Positions 1 to 5,729 of a stretch of 5,729 nt of DNA are shown piece by piece. Under the pieces are notes generated by a model, which was given only the letters and a program-made list of their open reading frames with translations, did not search any database and was not told the origin of the DNA. A program made the translations under genes and the position numbers. Location of the stretch: positions 1-5,729 of the forward strand of contig JALSNL010000019.1 of NCBI GenBank assembly GCA_026987055.1, written 5' to 3'. The stretch comes from Melioribacteraceae bacterium (GTDB taxonomy: Bacteria; Bacteroidota; Ignavibacteria; Ignavibacteriales; Melioribacteraceae). Within the stretch, counting starts at the first letter, position 1. Every line of letters starts with the position of its first letter.

Positions 1-9
1 TAATGAGTT

Positions 10-15
10 CCTCCT
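10..15 (-). promoter_or_regulatory. Shine-Dalgarno sequence of a gene starting at the left edge
   Basis: Read on the minus strand, positions 15-10 are a perfect AGGAGG followed by AACTCATTA to the window edge. If the final A (position 1) is the first base of an ATG, the spacing is 8 bases, which is ideal. The site lies 73 bases after the stop of the preceding minus-strand gene, with no convincing terminator between them, so the next gene may belong to the same operon. The start codon itself is outside the window, so the gene's identity is unknown. Confidence 0.7.
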
Positions 16-87
16 ATAATTTAGTTTAAATTTGAATTATATATAAATATACAAAATTTTATTATTAAAGTTCCCATTTTTATATTT

Positions 88-1323
88 TTAATTTTCGTCT
101 CTTATAAGCAATACTGCAACAAAACCGAAAATACCGGTAAAAATAATAATTGCCAAGTCAAGAATTTGTGTAACCGGTTTGCGCTTAAAATATTTTAGTA
201 AAACAAATAAGGCAATAATTGTTAAAATAATATTCACAATAAATGTGTAATTATATTCAAGATAAAAATTCACATTGGAATTATTTCTATCGGTTAACGA
301 AAATTTAATTGGGAAAAAATTATTAAAGAAAATTCCTGCTGCAGTTTTGTTATTACCTTCCCATTTTTCAAAAAAATTATCTATAACCTTATAGTTTTTA
401 TTCATTGCGAATGAAATAACACTATCTTTTGCAGATAAAGTTAGAACACGGTAAAGTAAATCGCCTGTAAATTTAATTTGCATTTCGCTACTCTTGTAAC
501 CTTCCGAAGGTAATTCGATAAATTTGTAATTATCATAAGTTATAATAAATAATCTGTTATTTTCGGAAACAGCAATTCCGTAAAATTCCTTCATATTTAA
601 TTCTCTTATTTTCATAAATTTTATTTTAACACCTTTAGGTAAGGTAATTTTTTTACAATAAGGTTTGTTCTTTATCCTTTTCAAATGAAATAATTGATCT
701 TTGCTATCTATTATAAAATAACCTTCGTCAAAAGATTTTCTTACGGAAGGATTTCCGAACATTTTTTTTGCCGGAAAAACAAAACCTTTTTTTGTTAAAA
801 CTTCTGAAAATAATTTGCTTTTTTCTTCATTTATTCTGTTAGTTTGACAATTAAGAAACTCAATCCTATTTGTTATTCTAAACATATCGTCCGGTAATTG
901 TAAATCCGGTCCGTTAGGTGCAGATTCTATTAATGGAGCAAGCGGAATATGATATGCCGTAATTTCTTTAGGTTTCAAAATTATTGAAAAACTATTTGCT
1001 CTGATTTTATGTATGTCAACCGGAATGTTTTGAATTGTATCCGGCATTATTCCTTTATAAAGTAATTGTTTATATGTAATAAAAGGGAGTAATTGTTCAA
1101 AATCTTTTCTTGTAAGATTATTTCCTTCTTTATCTTGAATGTAATATCTTCGGTTCCTTATTTTGGTTATTACAAAATTTTCGGAAATAGGACTGTAATA
1201 AACTTTTGGCGGAAAGATTGCTTTTTCAAAAGCCATCCAATAATATTGACTGACTATTGCAGCAAGAATAAATACGGTTAAAAAAATTAATAAATAACGT
1301 GCTATTCTGGAAGTAATAATCAT
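88..1323 (-). CDS. DUF4857-like membrane-anchored protein with large extracytoplasmic domain
   Basis: A 411-residue protein of unknown function. From memory, its sequence style, length and place beside an ABC transporter and a polyferredoxin match the DUF4857 family of Bacteroidetes; this needs a profile search. One hydrophobic helix near residues 10-28 anchors the N-terminus. Residues 30-357 are soluble, rich in short beta-strand-like runs, and include a stretch around 203-228 (IIDSKDQLFHLKRI) that resembles a beta-propeller blade. Two more helices follow at about 358-378 and 386-407, with the positive loop YFKRKP between them, so the large domain should face the periplasm. There is no obvious catalytic motif; the only cysteines are C159 and C223. 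The ATG overlaps the permease stop by 4 bases (ATGA), implying translational coupling, and has a good ribosome site just upstream. The likely role is as an accessory subunit of the neighbouring transporter, which is an inference. Confidence 0.75.
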   Translation of the reverse strand: MIITSRIARYLLIFLTVFILAAIVSQYYWMAFEKAIFPPKVYYSPISENFVITKIRNRRYYIQDKEGNNLTRKDFEQLLPFITYKQLLYKGIMPDTIQNIPVDIHKIRANSFSIILKPKEITAYHIPLAPLIESAPNGPDLQLPDDMFRITNRIEFLNCQTNRINEEKSKLFSEVLTKKGFVFPAKKMFGNPSVRKSFDEGYFIIDSKDQLFHLKRIKNKPYCKKITLPKGVKIKFMKIRELNMKEFYGIAVSENNRLFIITYDNYKFIELPSEGYKSSEMQIKFTGDLLYRVLTLSAKDSVISFAMNKNYKVIDNFFEKWEGNNKTAAGIFFNNFFPIKFSLTDRNNSNVNFYLEYNYTFIVNIILTIIALFVLLKYFKRKPVTQILDLAIIIFTGIFGFVAVLLIRDEN

Positions 1324-1991
1324 TTTGCACCTCTCTTAAATCTGAAACCGGCAAGTAAAATTATATATCCGAAAATCATTGTAATAATGGTTAAGGGAAA
1401 TAAAATATTTTTGTATGCAGCATAACCTTTACTTAAAAGAAGAAGAGAAATAAATTCTGCACCTACAATTAATATAACAGCTCTTCGTGTAATCCATAAA
1501 GGTTCAATAAACAAATTGGCAACAACAAAGTAAACGGTAAAACCTGCCAAGAGCCAAGGACCTATTGTAAGTAACATAGCTTTAACAATTTCAGCAGGAA
1601 AAACGACACTGCTTCCGATTATTAACGCAATAACCAAGAAAGAAAATAATATAAGTAATAAAATAAAACCGTAGCCAACCATAAACAGAAGAGAACTATT
1701 TTCTTTAAGCGGTAGATGTAAAGTCAGTTTTAATTTTGAATCCTGAATTTCGGTATAGAATTGCGCAACGGCAATCATAAAACCTAAGATTAAAGGAATA
1801 AATTTTATTTGATTAAAATAAACATACTTTTTAACAACTATAGAATTCCAAATATCTCTTGCTGCATTAAATTCCAATAAAGCACGTAAATTTATAAAAA
1901 GAGAAAAAAGAAAGACCGTTTCAATAAGTAATGCTCCAATAAAAAACCATCTTACTTTTAACCATTCTTTGTAAGCCAATGATTTGTACAT
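1320..1991 (-). CDS. ABC transporter permease subunit, ABC-2 type, six helices
   Basis: A 223-residue, strongly hydrophobic protein with six apparent membrane helices at about residues 15-36, 61-79, 101-127, 138-161, 168-187 and 196-216. This is the size and topology of single-unit ABC-2/NosY-like permeases. The polar loop after helix 2, EIQDSKLKLTLHLPL (81-95), looks like the cytoplasmic coupling segment often seen in this class (acidic start, then basic residues and an LPL motif). The short N-terminus, with K3, K8, K12 and R14 before the first helix, should be cytoplasmic. The gene follows the ATPase gene after 38 bases and overlaps the next gene by 4, so the ATPase and permease very probably form one transporter. 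The substrate cannot be read from the sequence. The start at 1991 is supported by AGGGAG nine bases upstream. Confidence 0.85.
   Translation of the reverse strand: MYKSLAYKEWLKVRWFFIGALLIETVFLFSLFINLRALLEFNAARDIWNSIVVKKYVYFNQIKFIPLILGFMIAVAQFYTEIQDSKLKLTLHLPLKENSSLLFMVGYGFILLLILFSFLVIALIIGSSVVFPAEIVKAMLLTIGPWLLAGFTVYFVVANLFIEPLWITRRAVILIVGAEFISLLLLSKGYAAYKNILFPLTIITMIFGYIILLAGFRFKRGAK
1328..1336 (-). promoter_or_regulatory. Shine-Dalgarno sequence for the DUF4857-like gene
   Basis: On the minus strand this reads AGAGAGGTG followed by CAAA and the ATG at 1323. It complements the 16S anti-Shine-Dalgarno sequence well at normal spacing and supports the start codon that overlaps the permease stop. 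It lies inside the last codons of the permease gene. Confidence 0.7.
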
Positions 1992-2000
1992 TAAGTAGTA

Positions 2001-2006
2001 CTCCCT
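2001..2006 (-). promoter_or_regulatory. Shine-Dalgarno sequence for the permease gene
   Basis: The minus strand reads AGGGAG at 2006-2001, nine bases before the ATG at 1991. It is a reasonable ribosome binding site and supports this start. It sits in the 38-base gap after the ATPase gene, so the permease has its own initiation signal. Confidence 0.6.
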
Positions 2007-2029
2007 AAATTTTAAATTTCAAAAAAAAA

Positions 2030-2917
2030 TTAATATTTCCCCGTTAAACCGATAAAAGCATCTTCCAAATCCATTTCTTCGTACTTGAAATCTTTAAAAG
2101 GAACGTTGTTCTTTTCCAATTGCTTTTTAACCGTTTCGGCATCTTCAAAAGAATAAACCGTAGCTTTATTTTTTATAATTTCAAAATTTTTAATTATTTC
2201 ATCTTTCTCAACAACCAAGTTTTCATCATCAGTAACGAAACGATATTTTTTAAAGTTTTGTTTGAATTCTTGAATCGGCATTTCAAGTACAACTCCGCCA
2301 TAATCAAGTATAACACAATCATCCAAAAATCCATCCAAATCTTGAATTATATGAGACGTAATAAAAATAGTTTTGTCTTCGGTTTTGCCGTATTCTTTAA
2401 GATATTCTAAAAATAGTTTTCTGTAACCGGCATCCAATCCCATTGAATAATCATCTAAAATAAGTAAATCCGGGTCTTGAGCCAAGAGGAGACCGAGAGC
2501 AACTTGCGAACGTTGACCGCAAGACATTTTAGAAAGTTTTTGATTTTCGGTTACTTTTAACTTCGACATAAGTTCGTAGTAAATATCTTTTTTCCAGCGA
2601 GGATAAAAAGGAGCATAGAATTTTTCTATTTGCTTAATATTCATAAATGAATATTGGATGTGTCCTTCAATTAAAAATCCGACGCGTGCTTTTGTTTCCG
2701 GTGAAAGTTTATAGGAATCTTCACCAAGTATTAAACATTGTCCGGCTTTGGGTTTTAAGAATCCGTTAAGGATATTAATGGTTGTAGTTTTTCCGGTTCC
2801 GTTTTTACCAAGCAATCCGAAAATACTTCCTTTTTTAATTTTAAAATTAAGATTTTCATGAACTTTTTTCTTTCCGTAATAATGTGTCAGATTATTTACT
2901 TCAACAACATATTCCAT
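2030..2917 (-). CDS. ABC transporter ATP-binding protein (CcmA/NosF-like) with atypical motifs
   Basis: A 295-residue cytoplasmic ATPase that should energise the adjacent permease. Walker A is GKNGTGKT (residues 37-44). The Q-loop region reads VGFLIEG (79-85), with Glu84 roughly where Gln is usual, as in many exporters of this class. The signature is MSCGQ (131-135) instead of LSGGQ. Walker B is LLILDD (151-156), so the usual catalytic Glu is Asp156. The D-loop is GLD (160-162) and the switch histidine is H189 in TSH. After about residue 225 comes a C-terminal domain of some 70 residues, ending in a segment (EEMDLEDAFIGLTG) typical of the end of this ABC subfamily. The gene lies 17 bases after the polyferredoxin gene, with a weak AAGG ten bases before its ATG. 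The ATPase assignment is firm; the substrate and transport direction are unknown. Confidence 0.93.
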   Translation of the reverse strand: MEYVVEVNNLTHYYGKKKVHENLNFKIKKGSIFGLLGKNGTGKTTTINILNGFLKPKAGQCLILGEDSYKLSPETKARVGFLIEGHIQYSFMNIKQIEKFYAPFYPRWKKDIYYELMSKLKVTENQKLSKMSCGQRSQVALGLLLAQDPDLLILDDYSMGLDAGYRKLFLEYLKEYGKTEDKTIFITSHIIQDLDGFLDDCVILDYGGVVLEMPIQEFKQNFKKYRFVTDDENLVVEKDEIIKNFEIIKNKATVYSFEDAETVKKQLEKNNVPFKDFKYEEMDLEDAFIGLTGKY

Positions 2918-2934
2918 ATAAATTTTACCTTGTT

Positions 2935-4887
2935 TTATTTTTCGATATTAACTTCAGCTGCATTTTTTACTTCTCCTTCCGGTTTTAGTTTGAAAGGATT
3001 TTTCATCTTTTTGATTACACCTTTTGAGTAATGAACGCTTAAAGTATCCGAGCGAATTGCATTTTTTACTTCATCAATTGTTGTTCTTTCTTTGTTAAAA
3101 TAAATATAAGCAGTGGGAGTATTTGTAAATCTTGTGGCAAATCTAACAATACCTCTATTCCCGGATAAATGACTTGTTAAATAGTTCAACATTCTATAAT
3201 AAGAACTGCGTCCAGCTTCAGGCATTGGAAAAATTAAAACTTTAAGTTTGTCTTTTGGAAGTTTTTTGTATTTGTTGAATGCTTTATCATATTGTACAAA
3301 CATATTTTTTAGGTAATTGTTTGTAGAAACTTTACCTATTACTTTTCCATTGTCTTCAACTTCAAAATCAATATCTCTTTTAAGTGTACTGCCGTCACGC
3401 ATTCTTAATTCAATTTCATCGGTCTCTATTGCTTTAATTATTTCTTGAGGATTCGTTTTGTTTGCATCGAAATATATTTTAGCTTCAATCGGTTCGCCGA
3501 ACATTGTTTCAAAACCGTAAACCGCTTTATCTTTTCTTAGAGCATAAAAAATATTTGTGTAGTCGTTTTTATCAAAGAAATTGTTTATTCCTATTTGTAA
3601 TATTGATAAACTGTCAACCTTATCTTTAATTGTGTTTCTTATCTTCTGCTTTACCGGTTTAAAGATTGATTTTTTTACATCAAGTTCGCTTAGTACATTT
3701 GGATTGTAATAAATATCAACAGTGTGAGAAGTTGCGTAAGCATCTAATCCTACAACTCCTTTTAATCTGCTTATCTGATTTTTAAATGATGTGGCGCTTC
3801 CGAAACATTTTACGGATGTTAAACCTTCTTGATGATAGACAGCAACATTTTTTAATTTATTAAAATTTCCCCAACGTTCCGATAGTGTTGTAAGTTCATA
3901 AAATTTTGTAGCAATCAAACCAACTGCTATTAAAAGAATAGTTGAGGCGGGAGCAATATACTTTGCAAATTTTGTTGGCTTTTTGTTTAGTGATAATGTT
4001 TGTTTAACTGGGCATGCATAAACACAATCGGAACATAAATTACAATCAACATGGTTAACCGTATCAAAAGAACTTACCTCAATTCCTTGCGGACAATCAT
4101 CATCGCATTTGGCACAAGTAGGACAAGAACCGGATTCCCTGGAAACTTTAAAAAGAGGAAAGAATAACGAACGCTTAAAAATAACTTCGCTTAACATTGA
4201 TATTCCGATAATTCCGCCCAGCAACCAAACCAAACCTAAGTTTGCGCCAAGTGCATTTGCAATAAAATAAAGTGTTATTATAACTATGGCGGGAATAGCA
4301 TTGGAGAAAATATTTCCTATTGCTCCAAGCGGACATAGATATTTACACCAAAACATTTTGGTAAAAAGAGAACCGAGTATTACAATTGCCAAGGTAATTA
4401 TTGCATAGGTTAAAACAATATCTCCGTTACCAAAACCGGTTACGGCAGCAAAGTAAGGATCAAACTCTTTGCAAAAAAGTTCGCTTGATGTCATTGTAAA
4501 ATAAACGGTAACAAAAAGCAGTAAATATTTTAATATTCTAAGTGGTCTGTCAATTACTTCGGGAATTGTAAATCTGATTTTTAATTTATCGCCAAGTCTG
4601 CCAAGCCATTCCATAACAGTTCCAATAGGACAAATATAACTGCAGAATAGTTTACCAAAGAAAATTGCTCCAACAATTAAAGCAATACCAAGAAACATTT
4701 GTACTTCGCCCATTTGGCAAGACGAACTGCCGAGATTAAATTTGCTCATTATCGCGGAAATTCCGCCAAGCGGGCAATATGCTTCAAAATCGGGATGGTA
4801 AGAACTATCAAGGAATGGTCTGATAAGTGCGATAATAATTAATGCTAAAATACTAAGTTGGAAATACTTTCTTGTTTTATTTTTCAT
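2935..4887 (-). CDS. Membrane polyferredoxin (NosR/NapH/YccM type) with C-terminal HMA-like tail
   Basis: A 650-residue inner-membrane electron-transfer protein. Apparent helices lie at about residues 11-25, 63-80, 118-133, 157-178, 196-212, 214-235 and 311-327. The two CxxxCP motifs typical of NosR/NapH proteins are C82-C86-P and C181-C185-P. Two [4Fe-4S] ferredoxin motifs follow at C255/C258/C261/C265-P and C282/C285/C288/C292-P. With seven helices and a cytoplasmic N-terminus, all these motifs fall on the cytoplasmic side. C38 (in YCPLGG), C57 and C139 fall outside, as does the tail after residue 327. The tail (about 345-625) contains heavy-metal-associated-like beta-alpha-beta units. The first carries one cysteine, C361, where a CxxC pair is expected. 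NosR and NapH lack such a tail, and there is no FMN-binding domain as in NosR. It is the first gene of the apparent operon. No clear Shine-Dalgarno precedes the ATG at 4887 (upstream AACCTTTTAACT). The role is probably electron delivery to an envelope metal process, which is inferred. Confidence 0.9.
   Translation of the reverse strand: MKNKTRKYFQLSILALIIIALIRPFLDSSYHPDFEAYCPLGGISAIMSKFNLGSSSCQMGEVQMFLGIALIVGAIFFGKLFCSYICPIGTVMEWLGRLGDKLKIRFTIPEVIDRPLRILKYLLLFVTVYFTMTSSELFCKEFDPYFAAVTGFGNGDIVLTYAIITLAIVILGSLFTKMFWCKYLCPLGAIGNIFSNAIPAIVIITLYFIANALGANLGLVWLLGGIIGISMLSEVIFKRSLFFPLFKVSRESGSCPTCAKCDDDCPQGIEVSSFDTVNHVDCNLCSDCVYACPVKQTLSLNKKPTKFAKYIAPASTILLIAVGLIATKFYELTTLSERWGNFNKLKNVAVYHQEGLTSVKCFGSATSFKNQISRLKGVVGLDAYATSHTVDIYYNPNVLSELDVKKSIFKPVKQKIRNTIKDKVDSLSILQIGINNFFDKNDYTNIFYALRKDKAVYGFETMFGEPIEAKIYFDANKTNPQEIIKAIETDEIELRMRDGSTLKRDIDFEVEDNGKVIGKVSTNNYLKNMFVQYDKAFNKYKKLPKDKLKVLIFPMPEAGRSSYYRMLNYLTSHLSGNRGIVRFATRFTNTPTAYIYFNKERTTIDEVKNAIRSDTLSVHYSKGVIKKMKNPFKLKPEGEVKNAAEVNIEK
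3013..3855 (-). other. HMA-like domain region within the polyferredoxin
   Basis: This codes for residues 345-625 of the polyferredoxin. Three stretches end in the pattern of the second half of a ferredoxin-like metal-binding fold, a beta strand then a helix: VDIYYNPNVLSELDVKKSIF (390-409), AKIYFDANKTNPQEIIKAIE (469-488) and AYIYFNKERTTIDEVKNAI (593-611). The first unit begins with GLTSVKCFGSATSF (355-368), which lines up with the GMTCxxC loop of heavy-metal-associated domains but keeps only C361. The other two have no cysteine. The repeat reading is by eye, and the third unit is the most divergent. Confidence 0.55.
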
Positions 4888-4912
4888 AGTTAAAAGGTTT
4901 TTTAAATAATAA

Positions 4913-4943
4913 AATAGGCGTGCAAAATAATTACACGCCTATT
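4913..4943 (-). terminator. Rho-independent terminator of the secreted-protein gene
   Basis: A perfect 10-base-pair inverted repeat, AATAGGCGTG and CACGCCTATT, flanks an 11-base loop. On the minus strand the stem is followed by TTATTATTTA, a T-rich tail. It begins 35 bases after the stop codon at 4979, so it fits as the terminator of the sorting-domain gene. Its far end is only 25 bases before the ATG of the polyferredoxin at 4887, so it may also sit in, or next to, the leader of that operon. Confidence 0.8.
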
Positions 4944-4978
4944 GGAAATATTTACATTTTAAAAGTTTTCATTTGATA

Positions 4979-5729
4979 CTATTTGATTAAAATCATTTTT
5001 CTGGTTTGAACAAAACTGCCAACAGATAGTTTATAAAAATAAATTCCGCTGGTTAAGTTACTAGCATCAAAATTTATTTTGTAATTACCGGCAGTTTGTT
5101 TCTCGTTTACCAATGTGGCAATTTCTTCGCCTAATACATCATAAATTTTTAATTGTACATTTGAATTAATCTTACCCGTCGGAATGGAATAACTTATTGT
5201 AGTAGTCGGATTAAAAGGATTAGGATAATTTTGTTTTAATTCAAATTTGTAAGTTATCGAAGGATTATTTTCTTCAACGCCAACAATTGTTCCGGTACTG
5301 TTTGCAGCTCCGGGTGATGGTACGGAAAAGTATTCCCAAGTTGCAGAACCGTCAGGTAATCTTCCCATAGAAGTATCTGTTGCTTGTGGCCCGAAAGTTA
5401 AAGAATCCACAATGGTTGTACCATCTGAAAGTGTTAAACCGATTTGTTCTCCTTTGCCACTTAGCTTTAGTTTTACATGCAAAATTCCTGCATCCGGTTT
5501 TTTATCGGCTAATAAAACCAAGTAACCTCCGGCAGGTATTGTAGTTGTGTCGGGAGCAGTTGTTGGAATTTGCCATGCTGTTAAATCTGTTAAATCATCT
5601 GTGATATACATTCCGCCAATATCTACAGGATGATCTTCGGCATTGAAAATTTCTATCCAATCAGGGAAATCGCTTGTTGTGGAATCATAATAATTCGCAT
5701 CGTTACTTGCAAGAAATTCGTTTATAAAC
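4979..5729 (-). CDS. Secreted protein with lamin-tail domain and type IX sorting domain, C-terminal part
   Basis: The reading frame stays open to the right edge, giving 249 visible residues; the true start is outside the window. The ATG at 5611 is an internal methionine, because the residues before it continue the domain. Visible residues 2-143 form a lamin-tail domain: INEFLASN (2-9), DWIEIFN (23-29), GGMYITDD (38-45), IPAGGYLVLLAD (64-75), and a closing segment with GRLPDGS and SPGAANS. Such beta-sandwich domains are common in large exported proteins, often beside nucleases, CotH-like or adhesive modules. Residues 161-249 are a type A sorting domain (KFELKQNYPNPFNPTTT near its start, SGIYFYKL, and a final KMILIK). 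This directs export through the type IX system and is normally cleaved off on the way to the surface. It is followed by a terminator and is probably not part of the operon downstream. The catalytic part, if any, is not visible. Confidence 0.92.
   Translation of the reverse strand, partial: FINEFLASNDANYYDSTTSDFPDWIEIFNAEDHPVDIGGMYITDDLTDLTAWQIPTTAPDTTTIPAGGYLVLLADKKPDAGILHVKLKLSGKGEQIGLTLSDGTTIVDSLTFGPQATDTSMGRLPDGSATWEYFSVPSPGAANSTGTIVGVEENNPSITYKFELKQNYPNPFNPTTTISYSIPTGKINSNVQLKIYDVLGEEIATLVNEKQTAGNYKINFDASNLTSGIYFYKLSVGSFVQTRKMILIK

Noticed and set aside
36..41. Minus-strand TATAAT as a firm promoter for the gene past the left edge
   Set aside because: No -35-like element sits at proper spacing (the nearest TTGTAT is only 7 bases upstream), and the surrounding DNA is nearly all A+T, so the match has little weight.
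25..62. AT-only inverted repeats such as AAATTTG and CAAAATTT as a possible operon terminator
   Set aside because: The arms hold almost no G-C pairs and the match is imperfect; such repeats arise by chance in DNA this AT-rich.
1093..1281. A plus-strand open frame of 62 codons
   Set aside because: It lies wholly inside the DUF4857-like gene on the other strand, shows no recognisable motif, and has the low-complexity look of an antisense frame in AT-rich DNA.
2120..2410. A plus-strand open frame of 96 codons rich in Phe, Ile and Asn
   Set aside because: It is antisense to the C-terminal half of the ABC ATPase. Its composition is what reversed Lys/Glu/Asp codons give, and it has no motif.
122..4442. 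Recurrent ACCGGT hexamers (for example near 133, 173, 3651 and 4435) as possible regulatory sites
   Set aside because: Most lie within coding sequence with no regular spacing, and many encode Thr-Gly or Lys-Pro-Val contexts; I see no sign of operator function.
2935..4887. Calling the polyferredoxin nosR
   Set aside because: It lacks the N-terminal FMN-binding periplasmic domain of NosR and has an HMA-like tail instead; only the membrane and ferredoxin core is shared.

Overview
The window is AT-rich (roughly two thirds A+T by eye), and every gene I can support lies on the minus strand, so transcription runs right to left. The best clue to the organism is the right-hand gene. It ends in a type A sorting domain of the type IX secretion system carrying the NYPNPFNPTT signature. 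That domain is confined to the Bacteroidetes/Chlorobi/Ignavibacteria side of the bacteria and is very abundant in Ignavibacteria and relatives. Clear Shine-Dalgarno sequences ahead of several genes, unusual in Bacteroidia proper, also fit an Ignavibacteria-like genome. This placement is an inference.

Layout from right to left. (1) 5729-4979: the C-terminal part of a secreted protein, cut by the window edge, with a lamin-tail domain followed by the sorting domain. (2) 4943-4913: a strong stem-loop that looks like its terminator. (3) 4887-2935: a seven-helix polyferredoxin of the NosR/NapH/YccM type with a long C-terminal tail of about 320 residues containing heavy-metal-associated-like folds. 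(4) 2917-2030: an ABC ATPase with unusual signature and Walker B residues. (5) 1991-1320: a six-helix ABC-2-type permease. (6) 1323-88: a membrane-anchored protein that resembles the DUF4857 family, overlapping the permease gene by 4 bases. (7) 15-10: a perfect AGGAGG with correct spacing for a start codon at the very left edge, so another minus-strand gene almost certainly begins there.

Genes 3 to 6 look like one operon: same strand, gaps of 17 and 38 bases, then a 4-base overlap. The combination recalls the nitrous-oxide reductase accessory set (NosR with NosF/NosY), in which a membrane iron-sulfur protein works beside an ABC transporter to mature a metalloenzyme. The presence of metal-domain-like folds and the absence of any classical Nos component other than the look-alikes suggest a separate, poorly described envelope metal or redox system. 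I cannot name its substrate from this sequence. No RNA genes, CRISPR arrays, insertion sequences or gene-free stretches above 300 bases are seen. The only non-coding intervals are 1-87, 1992-2029, 2918-2934 and 4888-4978.
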